From contig NZ_DASVSF010000100.1 of assembly GCF_036388275.1 (NCBI RefSeq), positions 209,585-273,584 of the forward strand: a DNA stretch of 64,000 nucleotides. The letters are read 5' to 3'. Position 1 is the first letter of the stretch. Each line of letters begins with the position of its first letter. The position numbers and the translations under genes were made by a program. This document shows, in pieces, positions 1 through 8,925 of this stretch. This stretch comes from Longimicrobium sp. GTDB taxonomy: Bacteria > Gemmatimonadota > Gemmatimonadetes > Longimicrobiales > Longimicrobiaceae. The notes beneath the pieces are model-generated. The model had not been told where the DNA came from. It saw only the letters and a list, made by a program, of their open reading frames with translations, and ran no database searches.

Positions 1-643
1 CATCGCCCGGCCGGGCCACGCGGTGCACGGGGGTGATGGAAAGCACCTCCAGCCCCGCATCGGCCATCATGGCCGGCAGCCGTGCGCCTACGGCCGGATC
101 TCCCCCGCTTTCCCGCCACTGCGCAATCACGATGTCGATGCCGCGGCGGAATGCGGGATGCTCGGGAACGAGCTGCAGCCCCTCGTAGTGCGAGTAGTCG
201 TGGATCACCATCCGCCCGCCCGGCTTCAGCGCACGAGCCGCGCCACGAATGGCCTCTTCAGGGCGCCTAAGGTAGGTGAGTACCCAGCGCGAGTAGACGC
301 CGTCGAACTCCCCCGCCGCAAGCTCCAGCGATTCCGCGTCCTGCACGTGGGCCACCACGTTCCCCAGCCCGCGCGCAGCGGCCTGCGCCCGCGTGTGCGC
401 CACGAAGCGCGGCGAGACGTCCACCCCCGTCACGCTCCCGCCCTGGCCGACGAGCAGGGCCAGGTCGCAGGTGGTGTAGCCGGGCCCGCAGCCCAGGTCC
501 AGCACGTGGCTTCCGGCGCCGAACCCGGCTCGATGCCACGCCGCCGCCGCCTCGCGGATCCACACCTGGTGCTGAAAACCCAGCCGACGCAGCTCGTCAT
601 CGTGGGTGCCGAACAGGTATTCGTTTTCTTCAGGCATCTGCAT
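1..643 (-). CDS. SAM-dependent class I methyltransferase (3' end outside window)
   Basis: The reading frame is open from 643 to the window edge, so the C-terminus is missing. About 55 residues in, the translation reads LDLGCGPGYTT, the glycine-rich motif I of class I methyltransferases. Further on come GVDVSPRFV (motif II region), VQDAESLEL, and ALKPGGRMVIHDYS (post-motif III). This family transfers a methyl group from S-adenosylmethionine; the acceptor cannot be read from sequence. Two in-frame ATG codons (643 and 637) are possible starts, and neither has a clear Shine-Dalgarno site. The family call is firm; the substrate is unknown. Confidence 0.8.
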   Translation of the reverse strand, partial: MQMPEENEYLFGTHDDELRRLGFQHQVWIREAAAAWHRAGFGAGSHVLDLGCGPGYTTCDLALLVGQGGSVTGVDVSPRFVAHTRAQAAARGLGNVVAHVQDAESLELAAGEFDGVYSRWVLTYLRRPEEAIRGAARALKPGGRMVIHDYSHYEGLQLVPEHPAFRRGIDIVIAQWRESGGDPAVGARLPAMMADAGLEVLSITPVHRVARPGD

Positions 644-771
644 CGGGGGTGCGTGGGCGCCAACATAAGCGGCGGGCGGCCTGTCTGCGAGGGGAACATT
701 TGACGCCCGACGTTCACCCCAGAGATGCGGAAATCGCAGACACACGACCCGCCACGATTCTCATAAAAAAA

Positions 772-1203
772 TTAGGACAGGTCCATGCCGAGCTGCGCAT
801 CCGCGTGCGGCGCGGCGTCGGGCGAGGCGGGGGCGGCGGCGTCCTGCTCCCGGATCCACCGCTCGATGACGGCGACGACGTGCGCTCGCTCGGAATCCGC
901 CAGCTCCCGCCCTTTTGGAATGCGGTGCCACTTGGCCAGGCAGCCGCGGCAGCAGGTGGCGGTGGCATGCTGGGCGACGAACACCGGGTGCCCGCGCATG
1001 GGCGTCTGCTTGCCGTCGTTCAGCGGCTCGGCGGGGGCCAGGCGGGCCGCGATCATCTCGTCTGCGTGGCGCAGCACGGTGTCCATCCCCTTGCCCCGCA
1101 GGTACGCCAGGTCCGCTCCGCGCAGCCGGAAGCGGCGGCGGAAGGCGGAGCGGCCGAGCGCCTGGAAGAGCGCGTCCAGCGGATCGGGGGAAGGGTGGGC
1201 CAT
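772..1203 (-). CDS. DUF4186 family protein
   Basis: A 143-residue protein with the stretch KGMDTVLRHADEMIAARL, then NDGKQTPMRGHPVFVAQHAT, a CCRGCLAKWH cysteine cluster and a KGREL segment. I recognise this as the DUF4186 family, whose function is unknown. CxxC plus His could bind a metal (inference). The ATG at 1203 is preferred over the TTG two codons upstream. The C-terminus after about residue 115 is low-complexity Ala/Pro/Asp. The stop is followed in the transcript by a run of seven T residues, which may help termination. Confidence 0.75.
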   Translation of the reverse strand: MAHPSPDPLDALFQALGRSAFRRRFRLRGADLAYLRGKGMDTVLRHADEMIAARLAPAEPLNDGKQTPMRGHPVFVAQHATATCCRGCLAKWHRIPKGRELADSERAHVVAVIERWIREQDAAAPASPDAAPHADAQLGMDLS

Positions 1204-1331
1204 GTGCAACGGTAGACGGGCGGCGAAACGATGGTGGAAAGGTGGATCACGCCCTCGCGTGACGGCGCGCGGCGGTGTATCGTCCTGTCTTGCGACACGC
1301 CACCAACGACACTCGCCCCAGACACAGCCGA

Positions 1332-1511
1332 ATGGCCTCCGCGAACGACGCCGGGCAGCAGCCCGCGAGAAGCAACAACCTGTCCAAGGCAGCCGCGGTG
1401 CTGGGCGCCGCCGGCCTCCTCCTGTACATCATGGGAGTCAAGCGCCGCCACCGGCTGGACAACGAGCGCGAGCCCGCTGGGGGCCGCCGGTCGGAGCGCC
1501 GCGACGGCTGA
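1332..1511 (+). CDS. small single-span membrane protein, hypothetical
   Basis: A 59-residue peptide with a hydrophilic N-terminus, one hydrophobic segment (AAAVLGAAGLLLYIMGV, about residues 19-35) and a basic, Arg-rich tail (KRRHRL onwards). The positive-inside rule suggests N-out/C-in. No family is recognised. The gene is divergent from DUF4186 and converges on the SMP-30 gene, with a strong hairpin between them. A longer start at 1275 is possible but adds a poor, basic extension. Coding status is supported by GC-rich third positions and the clean membrane segment only. Confidence 0.5.
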   Translation: MASANDAGQQPARSNNLSKAAAVLGAAGLLLYIMGVKRRHRLDNEREPAGGRRSERRDG

Positions 1512-1534
1512 TCGAGCTTCGGCGGGGAAGAAAC

Positions 1535-1567
1535 AGGTGCCCGGCCGCCGCGTGCGCCCGGGCACCT
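1535..1567. terminator. bidirectional hairpin between convergent genes
   Basis: A perfect 10-bp inverted repeat, AGGTGCCCGG / CCGGGCACCT, with a 13-nt loop, lies between the end of the small membrane-protein gene and the end of the SMP-30 gene. The right arm is followed by CGTTGTT. Rho-independent-like terminator serving both strands. Confidence 0.6.
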
Positions 1568-1573
1568 CGTTGT

Positions 1574-2524
1574 TCATCCGCCAGACCCCTGCCCGGCCAG
1601 GTCGATGGCCCACAGGCTCTCCTCGCCGGTGATGAACAGCCGCAATCCATCCACCCCGCCGAACGTGCAGTTGGAGCACAAGTGAGGCGTGGGGATCAGC
1701 CCCAGCGCCTCCCCCGCCGCCGAGAACACCTGCACGCCCGCGCCGGACGAGGTCCACACCCGTCCCCGCGCATCCACGGCGAACCCGTCCGGCACCCCGT
1801 CTTGGATCACGGCGAACGCGCGGCGATTGGAAAGCGTGTAGTCTTCCGCCACGTCGAAGGCGATGATCTCGTGCCGGTCCAGGTCGGAATCCGCCACGTA
1901 CAGCGTCCTCCCGTCGGGCGCGAACCCGAGCCCGTTCGGCTGCTCCAGGTCCGCCATCCGCGTCAGCGCGCCCGTCCCGGGTTCGAACCGGTAGACGCTG
2001 CGATGGTCCAGCTCCGGCTCGCCCGGGCAGCCCTGCCGGGGGTTCTGCAATCCGTACGTGGGATCGGTGAACCAGATGGCGCCATCCGCGGCCACGACCG
2101 CGTCGTTGGGCGAGTTCAGCCGGCGTCCCTGGTACTCGCTCACCAGGATCCTGGGCTCGCCGCTCCCGTCGGACGTGCTGACGCAGCGCCGCCCGTGCTC
2201 GCAGTGGATCAGCCGGTTGCCATCCAAGGCATTCCCGTTGATGAACGCGGTCGCATCGATCAGCACGTCCACCGCCCCGTCCGGCCTCCATCCGAACAGC
2301 CGCCGCCCTTCGACGTCGCTCCACACCAGCATGTCGCGCGCGGCCCACCACACCGGCCCCTCGGCCCACAGCGCCTCGCGATAAAGCGACATCAGGCGCG
2401 CGCCAGGCGCCAGCACCGGCTCGAAACGAGGATCGTACGCGATGGGTGCGTCGACATCCTCCACGGGCGCGGGCGGTCCGGGCTGGCGCACGCGGCAGAC
2501 AGACTGGGGCTGGACGGACGGCAT
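1574..2524 (-). CDS. SMP-30/gluconolactonase/LRE family protein
   Basis: A 316-residue six-bladed beta-propeller of the SMP-30 family (sugar lactonases that bind a divalent metal). Diagnostic stretches are EGPVWWAARDMLVWSDVEG near residue 60, NGNALDGNRLIHCEHGRR, RLNSPNDAVVAADGAIWFTD and EQPNGLGFAPDGRTLYVADS. The early Glu, the Asn of the SPND segment, and the Asn and Asp of PNGLGF and YVADS match the metal-binding positions of the family. The ATG at 2524 is chosen; an upstream TTG would add 16 residues of low quality. The natural lactone substrate is unknown. No signal peptide is visible, so it is probably cytoplasmic. Confidence 0.88.
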   Translation of the reverse strand: MPSVQPQSVCRVRQPGPPAPVEDVDAPIAYDPRFEPVLAPGARLMSLYREALWAEGPVWWAARDMLVWSDVEGRRLFGWRPDGAVDVLIDATAFINGNALDGNRLIHCEHGRRCVSTSDGSGEPRILVSEYQGRRLNSPNDAVVAADGAIWFTDPTYGLQNPRQGCPGEPELDHRSVYRFEPGTGALTRMADLEQPNGLGFAPDGRTLYVADSDLDRHEIIAFDVAEDYTLSNRRAFAVIQDGVPDGFAVDARGRVWTSSGAGVQVFSAAGEALGLIPTPHLCSNCTFGGVDGLRLFITGEESLWAIDLAGQGSGG

Positions 2525-2718
2525 CGGCTGCTGGCTCTGAAGATCGTGATGGGCGCGTCCGGGCGGATGCAACTTCCGCCCCGGCTCCCCATCAGCCGTG
2601 AGATCATCGATACTCTCGGACGGAGTGCAGCGCGAGCCCCGGCGGGTCTGGCCCCTACGAGTACGCGATGTATCTTCCCCCCGGATGCCTTTTCCCGGAC
2701 CGCCAACGGATTGAGCCG

Positions 2719-4080
2719 ATGCCCGCGACCGATTTTCTGCAGCGTAACCGCGAACAGCACCTGGACGAGCTGAAGGACTGGCTCCGCATTCCCAGCGTCA
2801 GCGCCAAGAGCGAGCACAAGGCCGACACCGCGCAGGCCGCGGACTGGCTGGCGGACCGCATGCGCGAGGCGGGGCTGCAGACGGTGGAGGTGATTCCCAC
2901 CGCGGGGCACCCCGTCGTCCTGGGCGAGTGGCGCGGCGCACCGGAAGGCGCGCCCACGCTGCTGATCTACGGGCACTACGACGTGCAGCCGCCCGAGCCG
3001 CTGGACGAGTGGACCACCGCCCCGTTCGAGCCCGAGGTGCGCGACGGCAACCTGTACGCGCGCGGCTCCGTGGACGACAAGGGCCAGGTGTACCTTCACG
3101 TGAAGGCCGTGCACGCCATGCTCGCCGACGGCGGCACCCTGCCCGTGAACGTGGTGTTCTGCGTGGAGGGCGAGGAAGAGATCGGCTCGCCCAACCTGGC
3201 CGGCTTCCTCAAGGCCAACGTGCAGCGGCTGGCCTGCGACGCGGTGGTGATTTCCGACACCACGATGTTCGCGCCGGGCCTCCCCAGCATCACCACGGGG
3301 CTGCGCGGGCTGGCGTACATGGAGATCCGCGTGCAGGGCCCGTCTACGGACCTGCACTCCGGCGCGTACGGCGGCGCGGTGGTGAACCCCGCCAACGTGC
3401 TGGCGCGCATCATCTCGCAGCTTCACGACGAGCGCGGCCGGGTGAACATCCCCGGCTTCTACGACCGTGTCCGCGAGCTGACGGCCGAGCAGCGCGAGGC
3501 CATCGCCGCCCTGCCCTTCGAGGAAGAGAACCTGCGCAAGGAAGTGGGCGCCCCCAAGCTGGGCGGCGAGGCCGGCTTCGGGCCGCTGGAGCGCATCTGG
3601 GCGCGGCCCACATTGGACGTCAACGGCATGCTTTCCGGCTACACCGGCGAGGGCGCCAAGACGGTGCTCCCCGCACGCGCCATGGCCAAGGTGTCCATGC
3701 GCCTGGTGCCCGACCAGGACTTCCACGAGGTGGAGCGCCTGTTCATCGACCACGTCAATTCCCTGGCGCCCGAGGGCGTGACGGTGGAAGTGGTGGCGCT
3801 GCACGGCGGCCAGCCCTGGCTGGCCGAGGGCGGCGGGCCGGTGTTCGACGCGGCCGCGCGCGCGCTGGAGCAGGCGTGGGGGCGCAAGCCGGTCTTCATC
3901 CGCGAGGGCGGCTCCATCCCCATCGTGCAGGCATTCCAGGAGACGCTGGGCGCGCCGGTGCTGATGATCGGTTTCGGGCTGCCGGGCGAGAACGCGCACG
4001 CGCCCAACGAGTGGATGTCCGTCGAGAACTTCCAGAAGGGCGCCGAGGCCGTCGCGCTGATGTACGAGGAATTGCGGTGA
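2719..4080 (+). CDS. M20 family dipeptidase (CNDP/PepV-like)
   Basis: A 453-residue zinc peptidase. The M20 hallmarks are in order: LIYGHYDVQPPEPLDEW (first metal His and the following Asp), YARGSVDDKGQ (bridging Asp), FCVEGEEEIGSPN (Glu-Glu general base and metal ligand), a lid/dimerisation domain at about residues 205-340, and IGFGLPGENAHAPNEW (last metal His). It hydrolyses dipeptides or short peptides in the cytoplasm. The ATG at 2719 starts MPATDFLQRN; an ATG at 2668 would add 17 residues. Its TGA overlaps the GTG start of the next peptidase (GTGA), so the two are probably translationally coupled and may act in one peptide-degradation step. Confidence 0.93.
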   Translation: MPATDFLQRNREQHLDELKDWLRIPSVSAKSEHKADTAQAADWLADRMREAGLQTVEVIPTAGHPVVLGEWRGAPEGAPTLLIYGHYDVQPPEPLDEWTTAPFEPEVRDGNLYARGSVDDKGQVYLHVKAVHAMLADGGTLPVNVVFCVEGEEEIGSPNLAGFLKANVQRLACDAVVISDTTMFAPGLPSITTGLRGLAYMEIRVQGPSTDLHSGAYGGAVVNPANVLARIISQLHDERGRVNIPGFYDRVRELTAEQREAIAALPFEEENLRKEVGAPKLGGEAGFGPLERIWARPTLDVNGMLSGYTGEGAKTVLPARAMAKVSMRLVPDQDFHEVERLFIDHVNSLAPEGVTVEVVALHGGQPWLAEGGGPVFDAAARALEQAWGRKPVFIREGGSIPIVQAFQETLGAPVLMIGFGLPGENAHAPNEWMSVENFQKGAEAVALMYEELR

Positions 4081-5684
4081 ACGCTGCCGGCGAGGCGGAA
4101 GCGCGGGCATTCGTCGACGACCTGCAGGCGCGCGCCGCGCCCTTGCAGACCGAGGCGAACCTGGCTTGGTGGGAGGCGGCTACGGGCGGCGGCGACGCGG
4201 CGCTGGAGCGCTCGGCCCGCGCGCGGTCGGAGTACCGGGCGCTGTTTTCCGATCCCGCCGGCGCCGCGCGGGTGCGCGCGTGGCTCGCGTCGGGCGAGGT
4301 GCGCGAGCCGCTGCTTCGTCGGCAGCTGCAGCTGCTGGACTACGAGTTCACCCCCAACCAGCTGCCGCGCGACACCATCGACGACCTGGTGGCGCGCACG
4401 GCCGAGCTGGAGCGCACCTTTTACGGCTTTCGCGCGGAGATCGGCGGCGAGCGGGTGACCAACAACCACATCGTCGACATCCTGGAAAAGGAGAACGACT
4501 CCGCGGTGCGCCGCCAGGCGTGGAGCGCCAGCAAGCAGGTGGGCGCGCGCGTGGCCGATCCCCTGCGCGAGCTGGTGCGCCGCCGCAACGCCGCGGCGCG
4601 CTCGCTGGGGCTCGCCGACGCGTACGTGATGGACCTGCAGGTGCAGGAGATTTCCGAGACGCGGCTGTTCGCGCTGATGGACGAGTTCCGTGCGCTGACC
4701 GACGAGCCGTTCCGGGCGCTGCGCGCGGAACAGGACCGGGAGATGGCCGCGCGGTTCGGCGTTGAGGTAGACGAGCTGCGGCCGTGGCACTGGGAAGATC
4801 CGTTCGGGCAGGAGGCGCCGGCCGCGCGCGGGTTGAACCTGGATGCCTGGTTCTCGGGCCGCGACGCCGTGGAGGTCGCGGCGGGCTTCTTTTCCGGGAT
4901 CGGGCTGCCGGTGGACGGGGTTCTCGCGCGCAGCGACCTGTACGAGCGCGAGGGCAAGGACCAGCACGCCTTCTGCCAGGACATCGACCGGCAGGGCGAC
5001 GTGCGCATCCTGTGCAACCTGCGCGCGAACGAAAAGTGGATGGGCACGCTGCTGCACGAGCTGGGGCACGCCGTCTACGATTGCGGCGTCCCCCGCTCAC
5101 TGCCGTACGTGCTGCGCCAGCCCGCGCACATCCTGTCTACCGAGAGCGTGGCGATGTACTTCGGCCGGCTGACGCGCGAGCCTGCGTGGCTGCACGAGGT
5201 GATGGGCGCCAACGTGTCCGCCGCCGAGGCCGCGGAAATCCGCCGCCAGCTGCGCGCGGGAATGCTGGTGGCGGCGCGATGGATGCTGGTGATGGTGTAC
5301 TTCGAGCGCGAGCTGTACCGCGATCCCGACCGGCCGGACCTGAACGCGGTCTGGTGGGATCTGGTAGAACGCATCCAGGGCGTCAGACACCCCGAGGCGC
5401 GGCCGGACGGAACGGAGTGGGCAAGCAAGATCCACCTGTCGCTTTCGCCCGTGTACTATCACAACTACCTGCTGGGCGAGATGATGGCCTCGCAGGTGTC
5501 CGCCGCCATCCGGCGCGAGACGGGCCTTCCGCCGAACCGCAGCATCGCGGGCGAGCTGCGCGTGGGAGCCTTCTTCCGCGACCGCATCTTTGCCCCCGGA
5601 GCCACGGTGGATTGGAACGGGTTGCTCCTCCACGCCACGGGGGAGGAGCTTTCTCCGCGGCACTTCGTACAGCAGTTCGTCTGA
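4077..5684 (+). CDS. M2/M3-like zinc metallopeptidase (gluzincin)
   Basis: A 535-residue protein with the zinc motif LLHELGHAVYD near residue 328 (HExxH) and a downstream LSTESVAMYFGRL that supplies the third ligand Glu, as in gluzincins of families M2/M3 (peptidyl-dipeptidases and oligopeptidases). The N-terminal half is helical. HLSLSPVYYHNYLLGEMMASQ near the C-terminus resembles the His/Tyr substrate-binding region of these families. No signal peptide is seen, so it is probably cytoplasmic. The start is the GTG that overlaps the stop of the M20 dipeptidase gene. It is distantly similar in plan to the M2 lipoprotein at 41.5 kb but much shorter at the N-terminus. Confidence 0.85.
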   Translation: MNAAGEAEARAFVDDLQARAAPLQTEANLAWWEAATGGGDAALERSARARSEYRALFSDPAGAARVRAWLASGEVREPLLRRQLQLLDYEFTPNQLPRDTIDDLVARTAELERTFYGFRAEIGGERVTNNHIVDILEKENDSAVRRQAWSASKQVGARVADPLRELVRRRNAAARSLGLADAYVMDLQVQEISETRLFALMDEFRALTDEPFRALRAEQDREMAARFGVEVDELRPWHWEDPFGQEAPAARGLNLDAWFSGRDAVEVAAGFFSGIGLPVDGVLARSDLYEREGKDQHAFCQDIDRQGDVRILCNLRANEKWMGTLLHELGHAVYDCGVPRSLPYVLRQPAHILSTESVAMYFGRLTREPAWLHEVMGANVSAAEAAEIRRQLRAGMLVAARWMLVMVYFERELYRDPDRPDLNAVWWDLVERIQGVRHPEARPDGTEWASKIHLSLSPVYYHNYLLGEMMASQVSAAIRRETGLPPNRSIAGELRVGAFFRDRIFAPGATVDWNGLLLHATGEELSPRHFVQQFV

Positions 5685-5702
5685 ATTCAGTGGGCGTGCC
5701 GC

Positions 5703-5987
5703 ATGAGCATCGACGCGTTGCGCACCTTCCTCGCTTGGGCTTCGGTGTATGCGGCGTTCGCCGTCTTCTTCGGCTATTCCGGGTACGGCCTGTACCTGAA
5801 TTTGAAGGTCGGAGAGTACGTGCGGGGTTGGGTGCCGCCGAAGTCGGAGCGGTGGAACCCGGAGCACTACGCGCCAGGCGTCGAACCGTGGCTCGCCCGC
5901 TTGCGACGGTGGGAACGGTGGAGAATCGCGGTCTGGCTGGGATGCCCCATCGGTGGCAATCTGCTGTACTGGCTGCTGACCTCATAA
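5703..5987 (+). CDS. small two-span membrane protein, hypothetical
   Basis: A 94-residue protein with an N-terminal hydrophobic segment (about residues 9-32, WASVYAAFAVFFGYSGYGLY), a central charged, Trp-rich soluble part and a second hydrophobic segment at the C-terminus (WLGCPIGGNLLYWLL). It lies 18 nt after the metallopeptidase gene on the same strand, so it may be co-transcribed. No family is recognised. Confidence 0.6.
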   Translation: MSIDALRTFLAWASVYAAFAVFFGYSGYGLYLNLKVGEYVRGWVPPKSERWNPEHYAPGVEPWLARLRRWERWRIAVWLGCPIGGNLLYWLLTS

Positions 5988-5993
5988 AGACAG

Positions 5994-6021
5994 TCGGGCG
6001 CATCCAAGCGGATGCGCCCGA
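5994..6021. terminator. bidirectional terminator hairpin
   Basis: A perfect 12-bp stem, TCGGGCGCATCC / GGATGCGCCCGA, with an AAGC loop sits between two convergent genes (membrane protein on plus, HepT-like on minus). No long T-run follows on either strand. Confidence 0.7.
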
Positions 6022-6028
6022 TCGTGCT

Positions 6029-6382
6029 TCAGGAAAATTCTTCGGGACTCTCGGCCAGAATCATCCCGATCTGCCGTCTCAGGTCGGGGACAGCACTCGT
6101 TACGAGATCCCACACCACGTCGTAGTCCACAGCAAAGTAGTGCACGATCAGGCGGTCCGCCGTCTCTGCCCATCGCTGCCATCGAACTTCGGGATGAGAC
6201 ATCCGGAAAGGCTCGGGTACTTCCTTGCACATGGCGCCGATGACCTCCAGGCTCCATGCGAAGGCGCGCGTCCGGGTGGCGTCACCGACGAATTGCTCGC
6301 GCGGCAAGCCGCGGCCCTGATGCACGAGGAAATCGGCCTCATCCAGAATGTGCCGCAGGTACACGTGCGGGGAGAATCCCAT
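6029..6382 (-). CDS. HepT-like (DUF86) protein with altered RNase motif
   Basis: A 117-residue, all-helical protein. The C-terminal stretch ADRLIVHYFAVDYDVVWDLV aligns with the DUF86/HepT signature (R-x4-H-x-Y-F-x-[IV]-D). HepT proteins are HEPN-fold toxin RNases or AMP acceptors paired with an MntA nucleotidyltransferase antitoxin. At the two catalytic positions I read Ala instead of Arg and Val instead of His, so RNase activity may be lost. No nucleotidyltransferase gene is visible next to it. It converges on the upstream plus-strand operon. Family call is good; functional state is inferred. Confidence 0.7.
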   Translation of the reverse strand: MGFSPHVYLRHILDEADFLVHQGRGLPREQFVGDATRTRAFAWSLEVIGAMCKEVPEPFRMSHPEVRWQRWAETADRLIVHYFAVDYDVVWDLVTSAVPDLRRQIGMILAESPEEFS

Positions 6383-6439
6383 CTGCTTCCGAGTCGTCGC
6401 AGGTTTACCATCAACCGTGCCAATGTAATTGGACGCGCG

Positions 6440-6574
6440 TTACACCGCAAAGGGTTTTGAGGCCGCCGGAGCGGGAGCTCTCGTGCAGAGGTAGATGTCG
6501 TCCGCAGCGGGCGCCAGGCCCATGGGGACTGCGTCCTCCGGTGAGACCAGGTCCCGCGACAGGAGGCGCGTCAT
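6440..6574 (-). CDS. possible small ORF coupled to psd
   Basis: A 44-codon frame that starts inside the psd stop codon (ATGA overlap). Its first 30 codons nearly all end in G or C, as in genuine genes here. The product has no recognised domain and no membrane segment. It may be real and translationally coupled, or chance. Confidence 0.25.
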   Translation of the reverse strand: MTRLLSRDLVSPEDAVPMGLAPAADDIYLCTRAPAPAASKPFAV

Positions 6575-7482
6575 CGCGCGGTGCCGATCGACATCCCCAG
6601 GCGCACGGGCTGGTCCACCACCAGCGAGGGGAGCAGTTCCACGCGGCCGGGCTCGAAGACCAGGACCACGGTGGAGCCCAGGTGAAAGGTCATCACCTCG
6701 TCGCCGCGGTTCACGCGGACGGGCGGGTCGTAGGTTCGCGCGGCGGATCGGAGGCCCCGGCGGTTGGTCACCCAGGCGTTCTCGCCCGGTGGCGCGTTCC
6801 AGGCGCGGTCGAACGCCGCGCTGATGCGGCCCACGTTGTAGGCGCCCACCGCCACGACGGCAACGCGCCCCATCGGCCCGTCCACGTGGCACATCAGCCG
6901 CTCGTTGCGCGCGAACAGGTCCTGCGTGTGCGCCACCGACGGCGCGTTCACCGGCAGCAGCCACCCGGGAACGTGCCGCGCCTCGCGGATCTCCCCGCCG
7001 ACCGGCGCGTGGATGCGGTGGTAGTCCTTGGGGGAGAGATAGAGAGTAATGAACGAACCGCCCTCGTACCGCGCCGCGGCGGCCTCATCCTCCAGCAGCT
7101 GCGCCACCTCATACAGCCGCCCCTTGGCCTGGATCAGCCGCCCCTCGCGCACGGTGCCCAGCTGCCCCACGGCTCCGTCGACCGGGCTGGCGACCACGGA
7201 CGGGTCCGACGGCCAGGTGCGCGCGCCCGCCGCCAGCCTGCGCGTGAAGAAGCGGTTGAGCGTGGGATACGCCTCCAGCGGCAGCTCCGCCTCGGCCACG
7301 TCGGCACCGACGGCCCGCGCGAAGGCGCCGAGGACGGCGGGACGCATGCGCGCGGGAATGGGCGCGTCCGCCAGCCGGCCGAAGCCGCGGCTGAGCGCCC
7401 CCTGCGGCAGGCGCTTCAGCAGCGACAGCGCGGCGCGCCAGCGAAGGGTGGGAAGCTCGGGCGATTCGTGGGATCGATGCAT
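6571..7482 (-). CDS. psd: phosphatidylserine decarboxylase
   Basis: A 303-residue PSD proenzyme that converts phosphatidylserine to phosphatidylethanolamine at the inner membrane. Visible signatures: NRFFTRRL near residue 75, VVASPVDGAVGQLG, YLSPKDYHRIHAPVGG and, near the C-terminus, FHLGSTVVLVFEPG, in which the LGST motif is the self-cleavage site that generates the pyruvoyl group. The length fits the family. The ATG at 7482 (MHRSHESPEL) is preferred over an upstream in-frame ATG at 7524. Confidence 0.94.
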   Translation of the reverse strand: MHRSHESPELPTLRWRAALSLLKRLPQGALSRGFGRLADAPIPARMRPAVLGAFARAVGADVAEAELPLEAYPTLNRFFTRRLAAGARTWPSDPSVVASPVDGAVGQLGTVREGRLIQAKGRLYEVAQLLEDEAAAARYEGGSFITLYLSPKDYHRIHAPVGGEIREARHVPGWLLPVNAPSVAHTQDLFARNERLMCHVDGPMGRVAVVAVGAYNVGRISAAFDRAWNAPPGENAWVTNRRGLRSAARTYDPPVRVNRGDEVMTFHLGSTVVLVFEPGRVELLPSLVVDQPVRLGMSIGTAR

Positions 7483-7608
7483 TCCGGCGGCGGTGCCGGC
7501 CTGCGCCCCGGTGACGGAGCGCATCGGCCGCTGTGGTGTTAGATTGGGCGCGTCCCGGCGCTCGGGACCACGTGGACGAAAACGCGCATCATCAAGAACG
7601 GCAACGGC

Positions 7609-8925
7609 TTGAGTACCCTCATCTCATCCACCATCCGAATCCCCAGCACCACCCGCGTGCTGGCGAACGGCCTGCGCGTGGTGGCGCACGAAGACCCGTC
7701 GGCGCCCATCGTTACGGTGCACCTTATGTTCCGGGCCGGCTCGCGCGACGAGCGGCCGGGGCGCACCGGGCTGGCGCACCTGCTGGAGCACCTGATGTTC
7801 GAGGGCTCGCAGCACGCGCCCAAGGGGCACTTCGACGACGCCCTGGAGCGCGTGGGCGGCAGCAACAACGGCAGCACCTGGCTGGACCGCACCAACTACT
7901 ACGAGACGGTGCCCACGCACGCCGTGGAGCTGCCGCTGTGGCTGGAGCGCGACCGCATGGCGTTCTTCCTCCCCATGCTCACCGGCGAGGTGCTGGAGCT
8001 GCAGCGCGGCGTGGTGATGAACGAGCGGCGCCAGGTGATCGAGAACCGCCCGTACGGAATGGCCGACGAGCAGCTACATGAGCTGCTCTTTCCCGCGGAC
8101 CACCCGTACTCGTGGCCCACCATCGGCTACATGCGCGACCTGGAGCAGATTACGCTCGAGGACGCCCGGGCATTCTACCAGACCTACTACACCCCCGGCA
8201 ACGCGGTGCTCGTCTTCGCCGGCGACATCGAGGCGGGGCGCGCCTTCGAGCTCGCCGAGCGCTACTTCGGCGACCTTCCCGCCGGCCCCGCGCTCCCGCC
8301 GCCGCCCGTGCCCGTGATGCCGCCCCCGCCCAACGGGGCGCGTCGGGTGATGGAGGACGACGTCTCCTTTCCGCGCATCATGCAGGCCTTCGCCGTGCCA
8401 GCGTACGGCACGCCCGACTGGATTGCGCTCGACGTGCTGGCCTACCTGCTGGCGGATGGAGACAGCAGCCGCCTGCAGCGGGCGCTGGTGCGCGACGGGC
8501 GCCTGGCGCAGGACGTGGATTCGTACCTGTATCCCACCGCGCTCTGCGGGGTGTTCGGGTTCGTCAGCACGGCGCGGTCGGAGGTGGAACCCGAGGCGCT
8601 GGAGCACGCCATCCGCCAGGTGGTGGACGAGGTGATCGCGAACGGGGTGACGGACGAGGAATTGACCGGCGCCGTCCGCCGCGTGCGCCGCGACCAGGTG
8701 TCGGAGCTGGCGACGGTGGAGGAACGCGCCGACGCCCTGGCCTACGCCGCGACGGTGCTGGGCGACGCGGACGCTGTTCACACGGTGCTGGACGGCTATG
8801 CCGAGGTCACGACGGACGACCTGCGCCGCGTGGCCGCCGAGTACCTGGTGCCGGAACGCGGTGCGACACTGGTGGTGGTCCCCCGCCCCGGCCAGGAGGA
8901 TGACGAGGAGGACGATGATGAGTGA
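7609..8925 (+). CDS. M16 zinc peptidase, catalytic subunit
   Basis: A 438-residue M16 (pitrilysin/processing-peptidase-like) protein. Near residue 57 it has LAHLLEHLMFEGS, the inverted HxxEH zinc motif, followed about 75 residues later by a Glu-containing segment (VVMNERRQVIENR) that provides the third ligand. The C-terminal M16 lobe follows, and the tail is acidic (EDDEEDDDE). The start is a TTG with a weak ribosome site; no better ATG is in frame upstream. It overlaps and precedes a second M16 gene, the usual pair of an active and an inactive subunit. No signal peptide is seen. Confidence 0.9.
   Translation: MSTLISSTIRIPSTTRVLANGLRVVAHEDPSAPIVTVHLMFRAGSRDERPGRTGLAHLLEHLMFEGSQHAPKGHFDDALERVGGSNNGSTWLDRTNYYETVPTHAVELPLWLERDRMAFFLPMLTGEVLELQRGVVMNERRQVIENRPYGMADEQLHELLFPADHPYSWPTIGYMRDLEQITLEDARAFYQTYYTPGNAVLVFAGDIEAGRAFELAERYFGDLPAGPALPPPPVPVMPPPPNGARRVMEDDVSFPRIMQAFAVPAYGTPDWIALDVLAYLLADGDSSRLQRALVRDGRLAQDVDSYLYPTALCGVFGFVSTARSEVEPEALEHAIRQVVDEVIANGVTDEELTGAVRRVRRDQVSELATVEERADALAYAATVLGDADAVHTVLDGYAEVTTDDLRRVAAEYLVPERGATLVVVPRPGQEDDEEDDDE

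Noticed and set aside
785..2773. 662-codon plus-strand frame across DUF4186, the membrane peptide and SMP-30
   Set aside because: Antisense or out of frame to recognisable genes, Arg/Pro-rich, no domain.
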